In this document: positions 52,680-61,818 of the stretch, piece after piece | Position numbering within the stretch: the stretch's first letter is position 1 | Layout: every line of letters begins with the position of its first letter | Assembly: GCF_025136295.1 (NCBI RefSeq) | Contig: NZ_CP062788.1 | Coordinates: 2,807,588 to 2,871,587, forward strand | Reading direction: 5' to 3' | DNA from: Aestuariispira ectoiniformans | GTDB taxonomy: Bacteria; Pseudomonadota; Alphaproteobacteria; UBA8366; Aestuariispiraceae | Length of the DNA stretch: 64,000 bases | The notes under the pieces: model-generated | The model's input: only the letters and a program-made list of their open reading frames with translations | Told to the model about the DNA's origin: nothing | The model's database searches: none | Program-made: the position numbers and the translations under genes

Positions 52680-52973
52680 CTATTTTTCACGTCTTCTGAA
52701 AACAACGACAGTAGGCTCTTTTGGCCAATCAAGAGTATCATCAGTAACTCTAACTCTCACATCATAGTCTATCTCAGCCTCCTGAAAGACTTCAAATTCA
52801 TCCTTCAGGTCTTCGATTTCGTCAAAGTCTTCATCATCTTCATGCTCAAGAACCACTTCAATTAATAACTTTCCCTGAACATCAGCAATTGAAACCATTC
52901 TGAAATTTGGAGAAATAACCCCTCCCAGCGCTTGCATTAAGTTTAGGGCTTGCGTTCTCATGTCGAATATCAT
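52680..52973 (-). CDS. Immunity protein of toxin A
   Basis: A 97-residue protein whose ATG overlaps the toxin A stop (ATGA, 52970-52973), the classic toxin/immunity arrangement. It has RTQALNLMQALGGVISPNF, then a highly acidic stretch (EHEDDEDFDEIEDLKDEFE) that could mask a basic toxin surface, and WPKEPTVVVFRRREK. Family not recognised. Confidence 0.7.
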   Translation of the reverse strand: MIFDMRTQALNLMQALGGVISPNFRMVSIADVQGKLLIEVVLEHEDDEDFDEIEDLKDEFEVFQEAEIDYDVRVRVTDDTLDWPKEPTVVVFRRREK

Positions 52974-54325
52974 TTTGGCACCAAATTTGGATTAACAGGA
53001 ACAACGCTCGGAGATTTTGTCCCTTTGATCATAAAATTATTTGTCGGTTGCGAATAGCTACCAGAGGCTACTGTAGATTTGTGAGTTCCAGTTGCCCCTG
53101 TGTAATTTACGATTGGGTTACCAGTTTTACTTTGTCTGATAACTTTAGCCTCTCCCGAGTGATAAGCATCAAGTACTTTCTGGGCGTCACTTGCACTCTT
53201 CATTTGACCACCCCCGCGATATTCTGGACGTCCTTCCACATGCCTCAACTGCTTCTGGCTAACTTTCTTTCCCACTTCCGGAAAGTCAGCCTTCGTCAAT
53301 CCTTTGCCTTTCGCAACCTTAGCTGCAGAAGCCAGCATTGGTTCTTTCGCAACCACATTCGTACTGCTCCCCACAACGCGCTCATTGGCCTGTTCCGCCG
53401 CCGCAGCCCGGTTAGAGGTCTCTGCCTCCCGGACTGTCCTAGGAGTTTCCACATCCCTCGGACCCTCTAGGCGTTCCCGGCTGGGCGGGACGGTTTCAAA
53501 TTCGTTTGTTTGATTAGCCCTTACCCGGCTTTTGCCACCGACGCCGAGGCGTCCGGCCCCGCGGGTCAGCAGGGCGATGAGCACACCGACGGTAAGCTCG
53601 GCGGCGGCGCTGGCCAGTTTGGTCGCCGCCCGGTCCAGGTCCCGCTCGTCGGTGGCGTTATGGACCAGCAGGAAGGTATCGATCAGGTCACCGACGGCGT
53701 TGAAGATTACCCAACCCACCATGGCATAGCCGATCGCAATGATGACCGGCACCGCCGTGCCGCCACTGGCGACCGACACGCCCGCAATCGCCACCGTCGT
53801 CGCCACCGTAAATCCAATTGCGGCGGGTGATATCAGGTTGCGAAAGCTGGCGCGGACGCTTTCTTCCAGATGGTCGGGCACTTTCCTGAAGGCAATCGAG
53901 AATTTCTCTTCCAGACTGAGGCTGCCGATATCCCCGGAGCAGGGGCCGATCACCGCTGGCCGGATATCCGCCTGTCTGCGTTCCTGCTCAAGACTGACCG
54001 CGCCACGCCTTTCCTCCTGGACCTCAAGGGCGAACCAGTGCCTGGCGTTAACATAGCGGACGACTTCGGCGATCAGGGGTCCTGCACCCGCCAGGGCGTG
54101 TTCATGCCACCGGCCACACGCCACACGCCACCAGAAAGCCCTCAGCTTTCCTTCATTACCGGATTGCTGAAGATAGCGGCGCATGAGGTCCGCCAGACGG
54201 TGCGGATCGCCAACCACCCCCGGCATGCGATGACCACGCGAGGACAACTGGCCAAAGCTCAAACGGCGACCGATCAGCAGGTAGCTGCCGCTGCCCCGCA
54301 ATTCAACGGCGTCGGATGGCACCAT
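52970..54325 (-). CDS. Polymorphic toxin A: the only complete copy, Ntox50-like C-terminal domain
   Basis: A 451-residue protein. Residues 1-160 are a conserved N-terminal region of unknown function, and 168-222 are strongly hydrophobic with glycine-rich turns (IGFTVATTVAIAGVSVASGG), likely membrane-inserting. A glycine-rich end of the core (RGAGRLGVGGKSR) and the hinge (270-300) follow. The C-terminal domain (about 345-451; QKQLRHVEGRPEY, KVLDAYHSGEAKVI, PIVNYTG) resembles polymorphic toxin type 50, thought to be a ribonuclease. ATG 54325 follows GGGGGA. No PAAR, signal peptide or RHS repeats are seen; the delivery route is unproven. Confidence 0.75.
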   Translation of the reverse strand: MVPSDAVELRGSGSYLLIGRRLSFGQLSSRGHRMPGVVGDPHRLADLMRRYLQQSGNEGKLRAFWWRVACGRWHEHALAGAGPLIAEVVRYVNARHWFALEVQEERRGAVSLEQERRQADIRPAVIGPCSGDIGSLSLEEKFSIAFRKVPDHLEESVRASFRNLISPAAIGFTVATTVAIAGVSVASGGTAVPVIIAIGYAMVGWVIFNAVGDLIDTFLLVHNATDERDLDRAATKLASAAAELTVGVLIALLTRGAGRLGVGGKSRVRANQTNEFETVPPSRERLEGPRDVETPRTVREAETSNRAAAAEQANERVVGSSTNVVAKEPMLASAAKVAKGKGLTKADFPEVGKKVSQKQLRHVEGRPEYRGGGQMKSASDAQKVLDAYHSGEAKVIRQSKTGNPIVNYTGATGTHKSTVASGSYSQPTNNFMIKGTKSPSVVPVNPNLVPK

Positions 54326-54612
54326 CAAAGCATTCCCCCGGAAAGATAAAGCGATGGCTTCAACCCTGCCGGAAGGCTTTGTGCAGAATCTCAGAAAAAA
54401 ACGGCTTTTTCCCGTTTTTCAGGTAAGCTGGTAAGGCCCTGTTTTATTTGGAACTTTACGTTTAGAGCAGAAATTCCCTTTGCGGATGCCGGGCGGATTT
54501 CCGCCCGACCGGGCGACATTTCGCCTGGAGGGTTCTGTCAGCACATCCAAAGGCTATACGCTCCAAGGCCTCTCAGTCGATATTTTTGAGATAGTCGGGC
54601 GCTACGCCCCCA
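54326..54612. other. Upstream region of toxin A and junction to the integrase remnant
   Basis: The first 180 bases match the region upstream of toxin E, including AAAAACGG and CCGTTTTT arms that could form an attenuator-like hairpin on the minus strand. The last 100 bases are unrelated to that copy. A minus-strand promoter is expected here. No gene is seen. Confidence 0.5.
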
Positions 54613-55573
54613 TCAACGAAACACAGAGTTCTGACGGTTAACCGCCCTCTTCTTCGTGTCATCCCACAAATGAGCATATCGCTCAGTCGTTTGGATGTTC
54701 TTATGGTTCATGACCTCCTTCAATTCTTCTTTTCTTGTGCCGTTATTGATTAAAAGAGATGCATAGGTATGCCGCAAGTCATGTAGTTTCGTATCGTCGA
54801 GCCCCAGTTCAGTGCAAATTTTAGCCCATGCCCGCTTAACGTCTGTTATGTGGGACTGCTTTGACTTCCCATGAAAAACATAGGGATTTTCCGGGTCACA
54901 GATCAGAGCAATGCGGATCGTCTCATGAAGCGTTTTGACGGCAGCATCCGTCAGTAACACGCGTTTCGTGATGTCTTTTTCTTTATTCTCTTTTAATAGA
55001 ATGACCGCATTCTCGAAATCAACTTGAGCAATCGTCAGGGGCATAATTTCACCCTTTCGACACCCAGTATAGATTAGAGTTTTGATAAGCTGCGAAGTGA
55101 AAAACCTCTCTCGGGAGCGCTTCCAAACAACGGCGGCATGGCGATCCAAATGTGCAATCACTTTCATTAACGTATCGGGTAATAAATAGTTCTGACGCGG
55201 AGCTTCCTGGAATTGGTCGACTCCGATGCAAGGGTTCACTTTGTCTTTTGGGAATATTTCTTCCGCTCGTGCTTCTTGAAATGCATGTCTTAGAACTCTA
55301 AAGCACCTATTCCACGTCACTTCGGCCTTGCCTTCAAAGTGCTTGCGGAAAGCATAAATATCACTCCGAGTAACATCTTTCATAAGCTGACGCCCAAAAG
55401 CTGGTACTAGGTATTTTTTAATCCAGACCTCCTTGTCGCGTACCGTCTTATCCTTGTTTTTGTTGCGGCACAGGCTGAGGTACGGACCTTCCAAGTAGTC
55501 CGCTACTGTGTATGCAGCCCTCGCAGCGGTGCGCGCGGCTTGCGGGTCTTCACCCATCCTTGGCCATTGAAAT
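54613..55573 (-). pseudogene. 5'-truncated tyrosine recombinase/integrase
   Basis: About 319 codons encode the core-binding domain (TVADYLEGPYLSLC, VTRSDIYAFRKHFEGKAEVTWN) and the catalytic domain. The catalytic domain has Arg in TGCRKGEIMPL, HDLRHTYASLLINNGTRKEEL with His-x-x-Arg, and the nucleophile in TERYAHL. The usual N-terminal arm-binding domain of about 90 residues is missing. Upstream, the frame runs into a transporter gene in another frame. It probably mobilised the island once and is now inactive or needs a new start. Confidence 0.75.
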
Positions 55574-55933
55574 CCAGTCGCCAGCTTTCCGCAATAACAT
55601 ACAGGCCGGGAAAGCAAAGTCCCGCCAGAAAACGCATTGCGCCCCAGTTCCAGGGATCCGTAGTAATCAGATGGACGATTGACGCGATAGAACAAAGCGA
55701 AGCAAGTGCACCGAAAGAGCGCACATGCCCGACACGCTCAATCAGCCTCGGGGTCACTGCAGAGCCTATAAGCGCCCCCAGAGGGTAGCAGGCCTGCATC
55801 AATCCGATCACCGTTTCGGAAAAACCCAGCGATGCCCCCTGATTGTCAGAACCGTCACAAGAAGGCCATTGGCTGCCATCAACATGAGCATTCCTGCGAA
55901 CAGCGCCCAGTTCTCACGCAATACCTTGATCAT
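55574..55933 (-). pseudogene. Broken MFS transporter, N-terminal part
   Basis: ATG 55933, after GGGGAGGGGG, starts IKVLRENWALFAGMLMLMAA, the first helix of an MFS permease. One missing G in the C-run at 55835-55839 shifts the frame. It then resumes as SLGFSETVIGLMQACYPLG and RLIERVGHVRSFGALASL, reaching GLYVIAESW, where it is cut off by the integrase sequence. About 120 of some 400 codons remain. Confidence 0.7.
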
Positions 55934-56107
55934 CCCCCTCCCCACATCTGGTGAAAAAGTCCACGCCCAGACCGTGACTATGGCTATAGACTTTTCAAGT
56001 CTGGTGTCTTGGAAACGCCCTCGCCTATACAGCATGCGACGCTGTTAAACTGTTCAGTAGCACTAAAAATCGATGGCTATGTAACGGGAACATAGTAGGA
56101 TGCACTT

Positions 56108-56875
56108 ATGTGTATTCGGGCATTACTGATAGGATTACTCTCGTCGCTTTCGGCTTGGATATTCCCCGCTGCGGCAGACCCTCAATTGCGATTCGTTGTA
56201 CAGGATTCACAACCAAAATACTTTCTGAATACTGATGAGAATGCCGGGCTGTGTGGGGATATCTATATCGCACTTCGTGAGCAGCTAGGCGCTCAGGGTA
56301 TCTCTGTCATCATTGATAATGAATATACGCCGATAAAACGAATATTAGCCCTTGTTGAATATGGAAAGGCCGATGCCTTCTGCGGAGCCGGCCGGAACGC
56401 GCAGCGCGAATCCCGATTTATTTATTCAACAGACGCCATCTACTCGGTTTCGAATGTCGTGGCTGCCCATAGTAGCGAATTAGTAACCCCAGCCTCACTC
56501 GACGATTTGGCTTCGATGCAATCCCCTGTAGGGGCCTTTTATGGAACCTCCTCTGCCCGTTTCCTGAAAGCCCGTTCCGGTATAACGGTCGATGACAAGT
56601 TTACATCGCTCGATGAAGCCCTAAAGACTTTGGCGGGCCAACGCCGCATCCGGTATTTCTACTATCATGACCTTGGACTGTATTACCTGGTGAAGACCAG
56701 TGGCTTGCCGTTGCGGGTATTGGGCACAAAGTTCAGAACGACGCCGCAGTGGATGATCTACAGCAAGAAGATGCCGGTTGAACTGCGTCAGCGCCTTGAT
56801 GCAGAGGTAAGCCATATGGTGAAAAGCGGGATGATTGACCGCATTTGGGCCAGATACAAACCCGCAGCCGATTAG
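56108..56875 (+). CDS. Periplasmic solute-binding protein, family 3 (amino-acid type)
   Basis: A 255-residue protein with a signal peptide ending near FPAAADP. The fold is that of type II periplasmic binding proteins: LRFVVQDSQPKYFLNTDENA, GDIYIALREQL, VEYGKADAFCGAGRN, then GAFYGTSSARFLK and the end MVKSGMIDRIWARYKP. There are no permease or ATPase genes beside it, so it may be a stand-alone sensor or part of a remote transporter. It converges on yigZ with a 4-base overlap. Confidence 0.85.
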   Translation: MCIRALLIGLLSSLSAWIFPAAADPQLRFVVQDSQPKYFLNTDENAGLCGDIYIALREQLGAQGISVIIDNEYTPIKRILALVEYGKADAFCGAGRNAQRESRFIYSTDAIYSVSNVVAAHSSELVTPASLDDLASMQSPVGAFYGTSSARFLKARSGITVDDKFTSLDEALKTLAGQRRIRYFYYHDLGLYYLVKTSGLPLRVLGTKFRTTPQWMIYSKKMPVELRQRLDAEVSHMVKSGMIDRIWARYKPAAD

Positions 56876-57465
56876 CGTTGATCCCTATTCAACACCGAAT
56901 CATAGCTGACCAGAAAGGGCTTCATATCTTCCTCTGCGCCGCGCAGCGTAACGGTTACTCCGGCTTCGTCGTAGTCGCGCTGAATAACGTGAAGTCCGGC
57001 TGCATCGGCATCGCGTTGAAAGCGATCGTATGAGGCAAAGTCTATGGAAGCTTTCGCTTCTACTTCGCGAAACCAGATATTCAGGCTGGCCTGTTCAATT
57101 ACGGTGATGGCAGCATCCGCGTAGGCCCTCGCCAAACCACCAGTTCCAAGCTTGGTTCCGCCAAAGAAACGGACAACCACAATACCGCAATTGATCAGCC
57201 CCCTGCCCTGCAGCACTTTCAAAATGGGCATGCCCGCGGTACCGCTTGGTTCACCATCATCCTTGCAGCCTTCCACCACGCGATCATCGGTGTCGAGATT
57301 ACGAAAGGCTGTCACGTGATGGTTGGCTTTGCGGAATTCCTTCTGCAGAGCGGCAAGACGCTCTTCAAAATACTCATAGGGTATCAAGAATGCGAGAAAC
57401 CGCGATTTTTTTACCTCGGTTTCCGCATCGAATTCTCTGTCTATCGTGTATCGGTTTTCAGACAA
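56872..57465 (-). CDS. YigZ/IMPACT family protein
   Basis: About 197 residues. The IMPACT domain has KKSRFLAFLIPYEYFEERLA, KANHHVTAFRN, DGEPSGTAGMPILKVLQG, IVVVRFFGGTKLGTGGLARAY, all diagnostic. A C-terminal ferredoxin-like part follows. TTG 57465 just after the coaD stop is the likely start; the frame to 57537 would overlap coaD by 71 bases. The family's role is unclear; it is linked to translation control in eukaryotes. Confidence 0.85.
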   Translation of the reverse strand: MSENRYTIDREFDAETEVKKSRFLAFLIPYEYFEERLAALQKEFRKANHHVTAFRNLDTDDRVVEGCKDDGEPSGTAGMPILKVLQGRGLINCGIVVVRFFGGTKLGTGGLARAYADAAITVIEQASLNIWFREVEAKASIDFASYDRFQRDADAAGLHVIQRDYDEAGVTVTLRGAEEDMKPFLVSYDSVLNRDQR

Positions 57466-57466
57466 A

Positions 57467-57979
57467 CTATTTGCCGAGTTTTTCCCGGAGCTTTGCTTCG
57501 ACACTTTCCGGAACGAACTGGCTGACGTCTCCTCCAAGAGAACAGATCTCTTTCACAAATCGACTGGAGACGAACTGATAACGATCGGACGCCATCAGGA
57601 AGACAGTTTCGATTTCCCGATTCAGCTTTGCATTCATACCGGTCATCTGAAACTCATATTCAAAGTCCGATACCGCCCGGAGGCCGCGAACGATGAAAGA
57701 TGCCCCGACGTCCTGCGCATGGTGAATAAGCAGGTTGTCGAAAGCCCTGACCTCAATCGTCGCTTCCGGGCAACGATCGTTGATTCGCTCGATTTCGGTT
57801 CGAACCAGGTTGGTCCGCTCTTCCAGGGAAAAGAGCGGGCCTTTTCCGGCGTTAATCGCAACCGACACAATCAGGCGGTCACACATATGCCGTGCGGCGC
57901 GCTCGATGATGTCCAGATGGCCGTTGGTGATGGGGTCAAACGTGCCGGGATAAATGCCGACGCGTTGGTTATTCCCCAT
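57467..57979 (-). CDS. coaD: Phosphopantetheine adenylyltransferase
   Basis: A 170-residue nucleotidyltransferase that makes dephospho-CoA from 4'-phosphopantetheine and [19 protein letters not shown] carries the TxGH motif, and [17 protein letters not shown] the C-terminal motif. ATG 57979 overlaps the end of gyrA and follows AAGGAG; ATG 57994 is possible. The longer frame is a shadow of gyrA. The coupling gyrA-coaD is common in the class. Confidence 0.95.
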   Translation of the reverse strand: MGNNQRVGIYPGTFDPITNGHLDIIERAARHMCDRLIVSVAINAGKGPLFSLEERTNLVRTEIERINDRCPEATIEVRAFDNLLIHHAQDVGASFIVRGLRAVSDFEYEFQMTGMNAKLNREIETVFLMASDRYQFVSSRFVKEICSLGGDVSQFVPESVEAKLREKLGK

Positions 57980-60746
57980 TTTCTCCTTCGCCATTCGCCT
58001 CTCCGTTGGCTCCGTCATCCTGAACGCCTTCTTCACCGTCCTCATCCTCGTCGCTGCTTTCATCCCGCAGCTTGGCGACGGAAACAACACGCTGACCGTC
58101 CGCCACGTTGAACAGACGGACACCCTTACTGTTCCGGCTGACCTGGCGAATACCGGCAACCGGCATGCGAATAATCTGCCCGCCGTTCGTCACCAGCATC
58201 AATTCATCCAGCTCAGGTTCAATGATGAAGGACGCTGCAACGGTTTCACCCTGATTGCGCAGGTCCATGTTGCCGATCCCCTTACCGCCACGGCCTGTGA
58301 CACGGTAGTCGTAAGTGGAGCAAAGCTGCCCCATGCCGCGGTCACTGACAGTAATGATGGTTTCTTCCAGTTCCGCCATTTCGGCGTATTTCGGATCGTC
58401 CAGCAGGGCAACCTTCTCCTGGTCGCGTGCAAGGTCCTCCGCGCTGCGCTCACTGTCTTCCACGGCCAGACGGCGTTTGGCGTTTGCTGCCTGGATATAG
58501 TCGCGACGCTCGTCAGCAGTATGATCGCTGTGACGCAGGATCGTCATGGAAATCACGGTATCTTCCGGTGCGAGGCGGATACCGCGAACACCGGTTGAAT
58601 TACGTCCGGCAAAAACGCGAACATCCGGAACCGGGAAGCGAATCGCCATGCTTTGTCCGGTTGCCAGAAGGACGTCGTCATCCTCGGTACAGGTCCGCAC
58701 GTTCACAAGGTGATCGCCCTCGTCCAGTTTCATGGCAATCTTGCCGTTCGACTTGATGTTCGTAAAGTCGGACAGAAGGTTCCGGCGGACATTACCGGTC
58801 GCCGTGGCGAACATGACATGCAGATCGCCCCAGGTTTCTTCATCCTCCGGCAGCGGCATAACGGTCGTAATATACTCGTCCTCATCCAGCGGCAGCAGGT
58901 TCACCATAGCCTTACCGCGTGCCTGAGGATTGCCGAGCGGCAGCCTGTAGACCTTGAGCTGGTAAACCATGCCCTTGTTCGAGAAGAACAGAACCGGCGT
59001 ATGCGTGTTGGTCACAAAGACCCGGACGACAAAATCGTCCTCTTTCGTGCTCATACCGGAACGGCCCTTACCGCCGCGACGCTGCGCGCGGTAGGTGCTC
59101 AACGGAACACGCTTGATGTAACCGCCATGCGTGACGGTGACGACCATGTCTTCCTTCTGGATCAGATCTTCGATGTCGTGCTCGAATTCCGCCTCTTCCA
59201 GTGTCGTCCGGCGCGGGTTGGCGAACTGGTCGCGGACAACGATCAGTTCTTCCCGCATCACTTCCCAACGGCGGGTCCGGTTTTGCAGAATTTCCAAGTA
59301 GCCTTTGATCTTGGCGGCCAGTTCTTCGGTTTCCGCGGTCAGCCTGTCGCGTTCCATACCTGTCAGGCGTTGCAGCCGAAGTTCAAGAATGGCGCGGGCC
59401 TGTGCTTCTGACAGTTTGTATTTGCCGTCAATGACTTCATGGCCGGGATCGTCGATCAGGCGAATGAAGTCTGCGACATCACCAGCTTCCCAGGCCTGGC
59501 CCATCAACTGTTCACGTGCAGTCGCCGGATCGGGCGCCTTGCGAATCAGTTCGATTACCGGGTCGAGGTTGGTAATCGCCACCAACAGACCGGCCAGGAT
59601 ATGGGCCCGTTCACGTGCCTTACGCAGTTCATAGGTCGTCCGGCGCGTGACAACTTCTTCGCGGAACTCGACAAAAGCTTCGATGATTTCCCGCAGGTTC
59701 ATCATTTGCGGCCTGCCACCGTTCAGCGCGAGCGTATTCACACCAAAGCTGGTCTGCAGAGGAGTAAAGCGATAAAGCTGCGCCAGGACCACGTCAGCGA
59801 CCGCGTCACGTTTCAACTCAATGACAACACGAACGCCATCACGGTCGGACTCGTCGCGAAGATCGCCAATCCCTTCAACAGTCTTTTCCCTGACGACCTC
59901 GGCTATGCGTTCGATCATCCGGGATTTGTTTACCTGGTAGGGGATTTCAGTGACGATGATAGCTTCACGCCCCTGCCGGATTTCCTCAATATGCGTGCGG
60001 GCGCGCATGACAACAGAACCGCGACCCGTGGTATAGGCCGACCGAATGCCGGACTTGCCAAGAATCAAACCACCTGTCGGGAAGTCGGGCCCCGGCACCA
60101 GTTCCATCAGTTCTTCAATCGTGACGGAGGTGTTGTCGATATAGGCGACGCAGGCGTCAATCACCTCACCCAGGTTATGGGGCGGTATGTTAGTCGCCAT
60201 ACCAACGGCAATGCCCCCTGCCCCGTTAACCAGCAGGTTCGGGAATCGGGACGGCAGAACCACAGGTTCAGAAACGGATTCGTCATAGTTCGGCTGGAAG
60301 TTGACGGTTTCCTTGTCAATATCGTCCAGCAGGGTTTCCGCCGCCTTGGCCAGGCGCGCCTCGGTATAACGCATCGCTGCGGCCGGGTCGCCATCCATGG
60401 AACCAAAGTTGCCTTGCCCATCAATCAACGGCAGACGCAGCGAGAAGTCCTGCGCCATACGGACCATCGCATCATAGATCGCCTGGTCGCCATGGGGATG
60501 GTACTTACCCATGACATCCCCGACCACACGGGCCGATTTCTTATACGGCTTGGTGGAATCATAGCCGTTTTCTTTCATCGCATAGAGAATACGGCGATGA
60601 ACCGGCTTCAGGCCGTCTCGAACATCGGGAAGCGCACGGCTGACGATTACGCTCATCGCATAATCGAGGTAGGAGCGCTTCATTTCATCTTCGATGGTGA
60701 CAGACGAAATATCGTAGACGGATGCTGTATTCGGCGTATCGGTCAA
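57969..60746 (-). CDS. gyrA: DNA gyrase subunit A
   Basis: A 925-residue type IIA topoisomerase subunit. The quinolone-determining region has [20 protein letters not shown], and the catalytic Tyr lies in [15 protein letters not shown]. The C-terminal pinwheel contains the GyrA box [10 protein letters not shown] and ends with an acidic tail (DEDGEEGVQ). Ser at position 83-equivalent is not seen; the residues in GDQAIY follow the alphaproteobacterial form with Ala. The start is TTG 60746. Confidence 0.96.
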   Translation of the reverse strand: MTDTPNTASVYDISSVTIEDEMKRSYLDYAMSVIVSRALPDVRDGLKPVHRRILYAMKENGYDSTKPYKKSARVVGDVMGKYHPHGDQAIYDAMVRMAQDFSLRLPLIDGQGNFGSMDGDPAAAMRYTEARLAKAAETLLDDIDKETVNFQPNYDESVSEPVVLPSRFPNLLVNGAGGIAVGMATNIPPHNLGEVIDACVAYIDNTSVTIEELMELVPGPDFPTGGLILGKSGIRSAYTTGRGSVVMRARTHIEEIRQGREAIIVTEIPYQVNKSRMIERIAEVVREKTVEGIGDLRDESDRDGVRVVIELKRDAVADVVLAQLYRFTPLQTSFGVNTLALNGGRPQMMNLREIIEAFVEFREEVVTRRTTYELRKARERAHILAGLLVAITNLDPVIELIRKAPDPATAREQLMGQAWEAGDVADFIRLIDDPGHEVIDGKYKLSEAQARAILELRLQRLTGMERDRLTAETEELAAKIKGYLEILQNRTRRWEVMREELIVVRDQFANPRRTTLEEAEFEHDIEDLIQKEDMVVTVTHGGYIKRVPLSTYRAQRRGGKGRSGMSTKEDDFVVRVFVTNTHTPVLFFSNKGMVYQLKVYRLPLGNPQARGKAMVNLLPLDEDEYITTVMPLPEDEETWGDLHVMFATATGNVRRNLLSDFTNIKSNGKIAMKLDEGDHLVNVRTCTEDDDVLLATGQSMAIRFPVPDVRVFAGRNSTGVRGIRLAPEDTVISMTILRHSDHTADERRDYIQAANAKRRLAVEDSERSAEDLARDQEKVALLDDPKYAEMAELEETIITVSDRGMGQLCSTYDYRVTGRGGKGIGNMDLRNQGETVAASFIIEPELDELMLVTNGGQIIRMPVAGIRQVSRNSKGVRLFNVADGQRVVSVAKLRDESSDEDEDGEEGVQDDGANGEANGEGENGE

Positions 60747-60991
60747 AGCTTTATACGACTTTTCTTGTTGGTTGACGTGACTAAGAGGCGGGTATGCGGT
60801 CCCTGAGGCGTGACGCTATTTGATGTTGCGCCCTTCTTATTAGTACAGATTGAGATTAAACCTCAACATGTGGTGCGTTTTAGCATATTGAAGCCTCGAG
60901 GAACAACGAAATATCGTGATTTTAAGACTTCTTAATAAACGACCGCGGGCACACCCTGTTTCAACGCTCTTGCCAGCACAGTAATAGCGAA

Positions 60992-61027
60992 TAAAAAAAG
61001 CGCACGACTTGAAAACAAGTCATGCGC
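60992..61027 (-). terminator. Rho-independent terminator of ssb
   Basis: On the minus strand GCGCATGACTTG pairs with CAAGTCGTGCGC around TTTT and is followed by TTTTTTT. It lies 29 bases after the ssb stop. Confidence 0.85.
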
Positions 61028-61055
61028 CTCATGCATAAAATATCGTTCGTCAGGC

Positions 61056-61553
61056 TTAAAAGGGAATCTCGTCGTCGAGATCGGCGCTGCCGCCGCCAAA
61101 ACCGCCACCGGAAGACATTCCGCCACCTCCGCTGTAGGAATCGCCGCCGCCATAGGAACCACCACCATAGGAGTCCCCGCCGCCGGAAGACGGTGCGCCG
61201 CCTTCACCACGGCCATCCAGCATGGTCATATTCCCGCCGAAGCCGGAGACCACGATTTCAGTCGTGTAGCGATCCTGGCCGCTCTGGTCCTGCCATTTAC
61301 GTGTCTGCAGCTTGCCTTCAATGAGAACTTTCGATCCCTTGCGCAGGAAGCGTTCCGCAACTTCCGCGATTTTGCCGAACAGCACGACTCGGTGCCATTC
61401 CGTACGTTCCTGGTTGTTGCCGTCACGGTCGCGCCAACGTTCCGACGTCGCGATATTCAGATTGGCAATCTTGTCACCGTTTTGTGTGGACCGGACTTCC
61501 GGGTCACGTCCCAAGTTCCCAACCAAAATAACCTTGTTCAGGCTGCCTGACAT
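61056..61553 (-). CDS. ssb: Single-stranded DNA-binding protein
   Basis: A 165-residue OB-fold protein ([47 protein letters not shown]). A Gly/Ser-rich linker leads to the conserved acidic tip DLDDEIPF that recruits repair and replication proteins. It has its own terminator and is separated from gyrA by about 310 bases in which no gene is seen. Confidence 0.96.
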   Translation of the reverse strand: MSGSLNKVILVGNLGRDPEVRSTQNGDKIANLNIATSERWRDRDGNNQERTEWHRVVLFGKIAEVAERFLRKGSKVLIEGKLQTRKWQDQSGQDRYTTEIVVSGFGGNMTMLDGRGEGGAPSSGGGDSYGGGSYGGGDSYSGGGGMSSGGGFGGGSADLDDEIPF

Positions 61554-61818
61554 TTTGCCCTCATTTCTTCTTTTGTGAGCCGTTTATGATCTAAATTCCG
61601 GGCACACAATAGAGGATCAAAGCCTTGCAAGCCACCGGAATTTTATTCGGGGTTTTGCGAGGTAATTTGTTCGATTATGTCCCCATTGTGCAGTGCGATA
61701 TCAGAATCTGTTGCGCCTGAAAACAGACATGTTTATTGATGTATCTAAGTGGTTCCCAGGGGGTGGACCACAAAGAATTACAAACCAAACAGACCTTAGA
61801 GGGTTGAAGGGAGTAACA

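Noticed and set aside
38100-54600. CRISPR array or phage genes to explain the repeats
   Set aside because: The repeats are hundreds of bases long, coding, irregularly spaced and linked to toxin domains; no cas genes or phage structural genes are seen.
59439-60806. A 455-codon plus-strand frame opposite gyrA
   Set aside because: gyrA is unmistakable on the other strand; the frame shows no recognisable domain.
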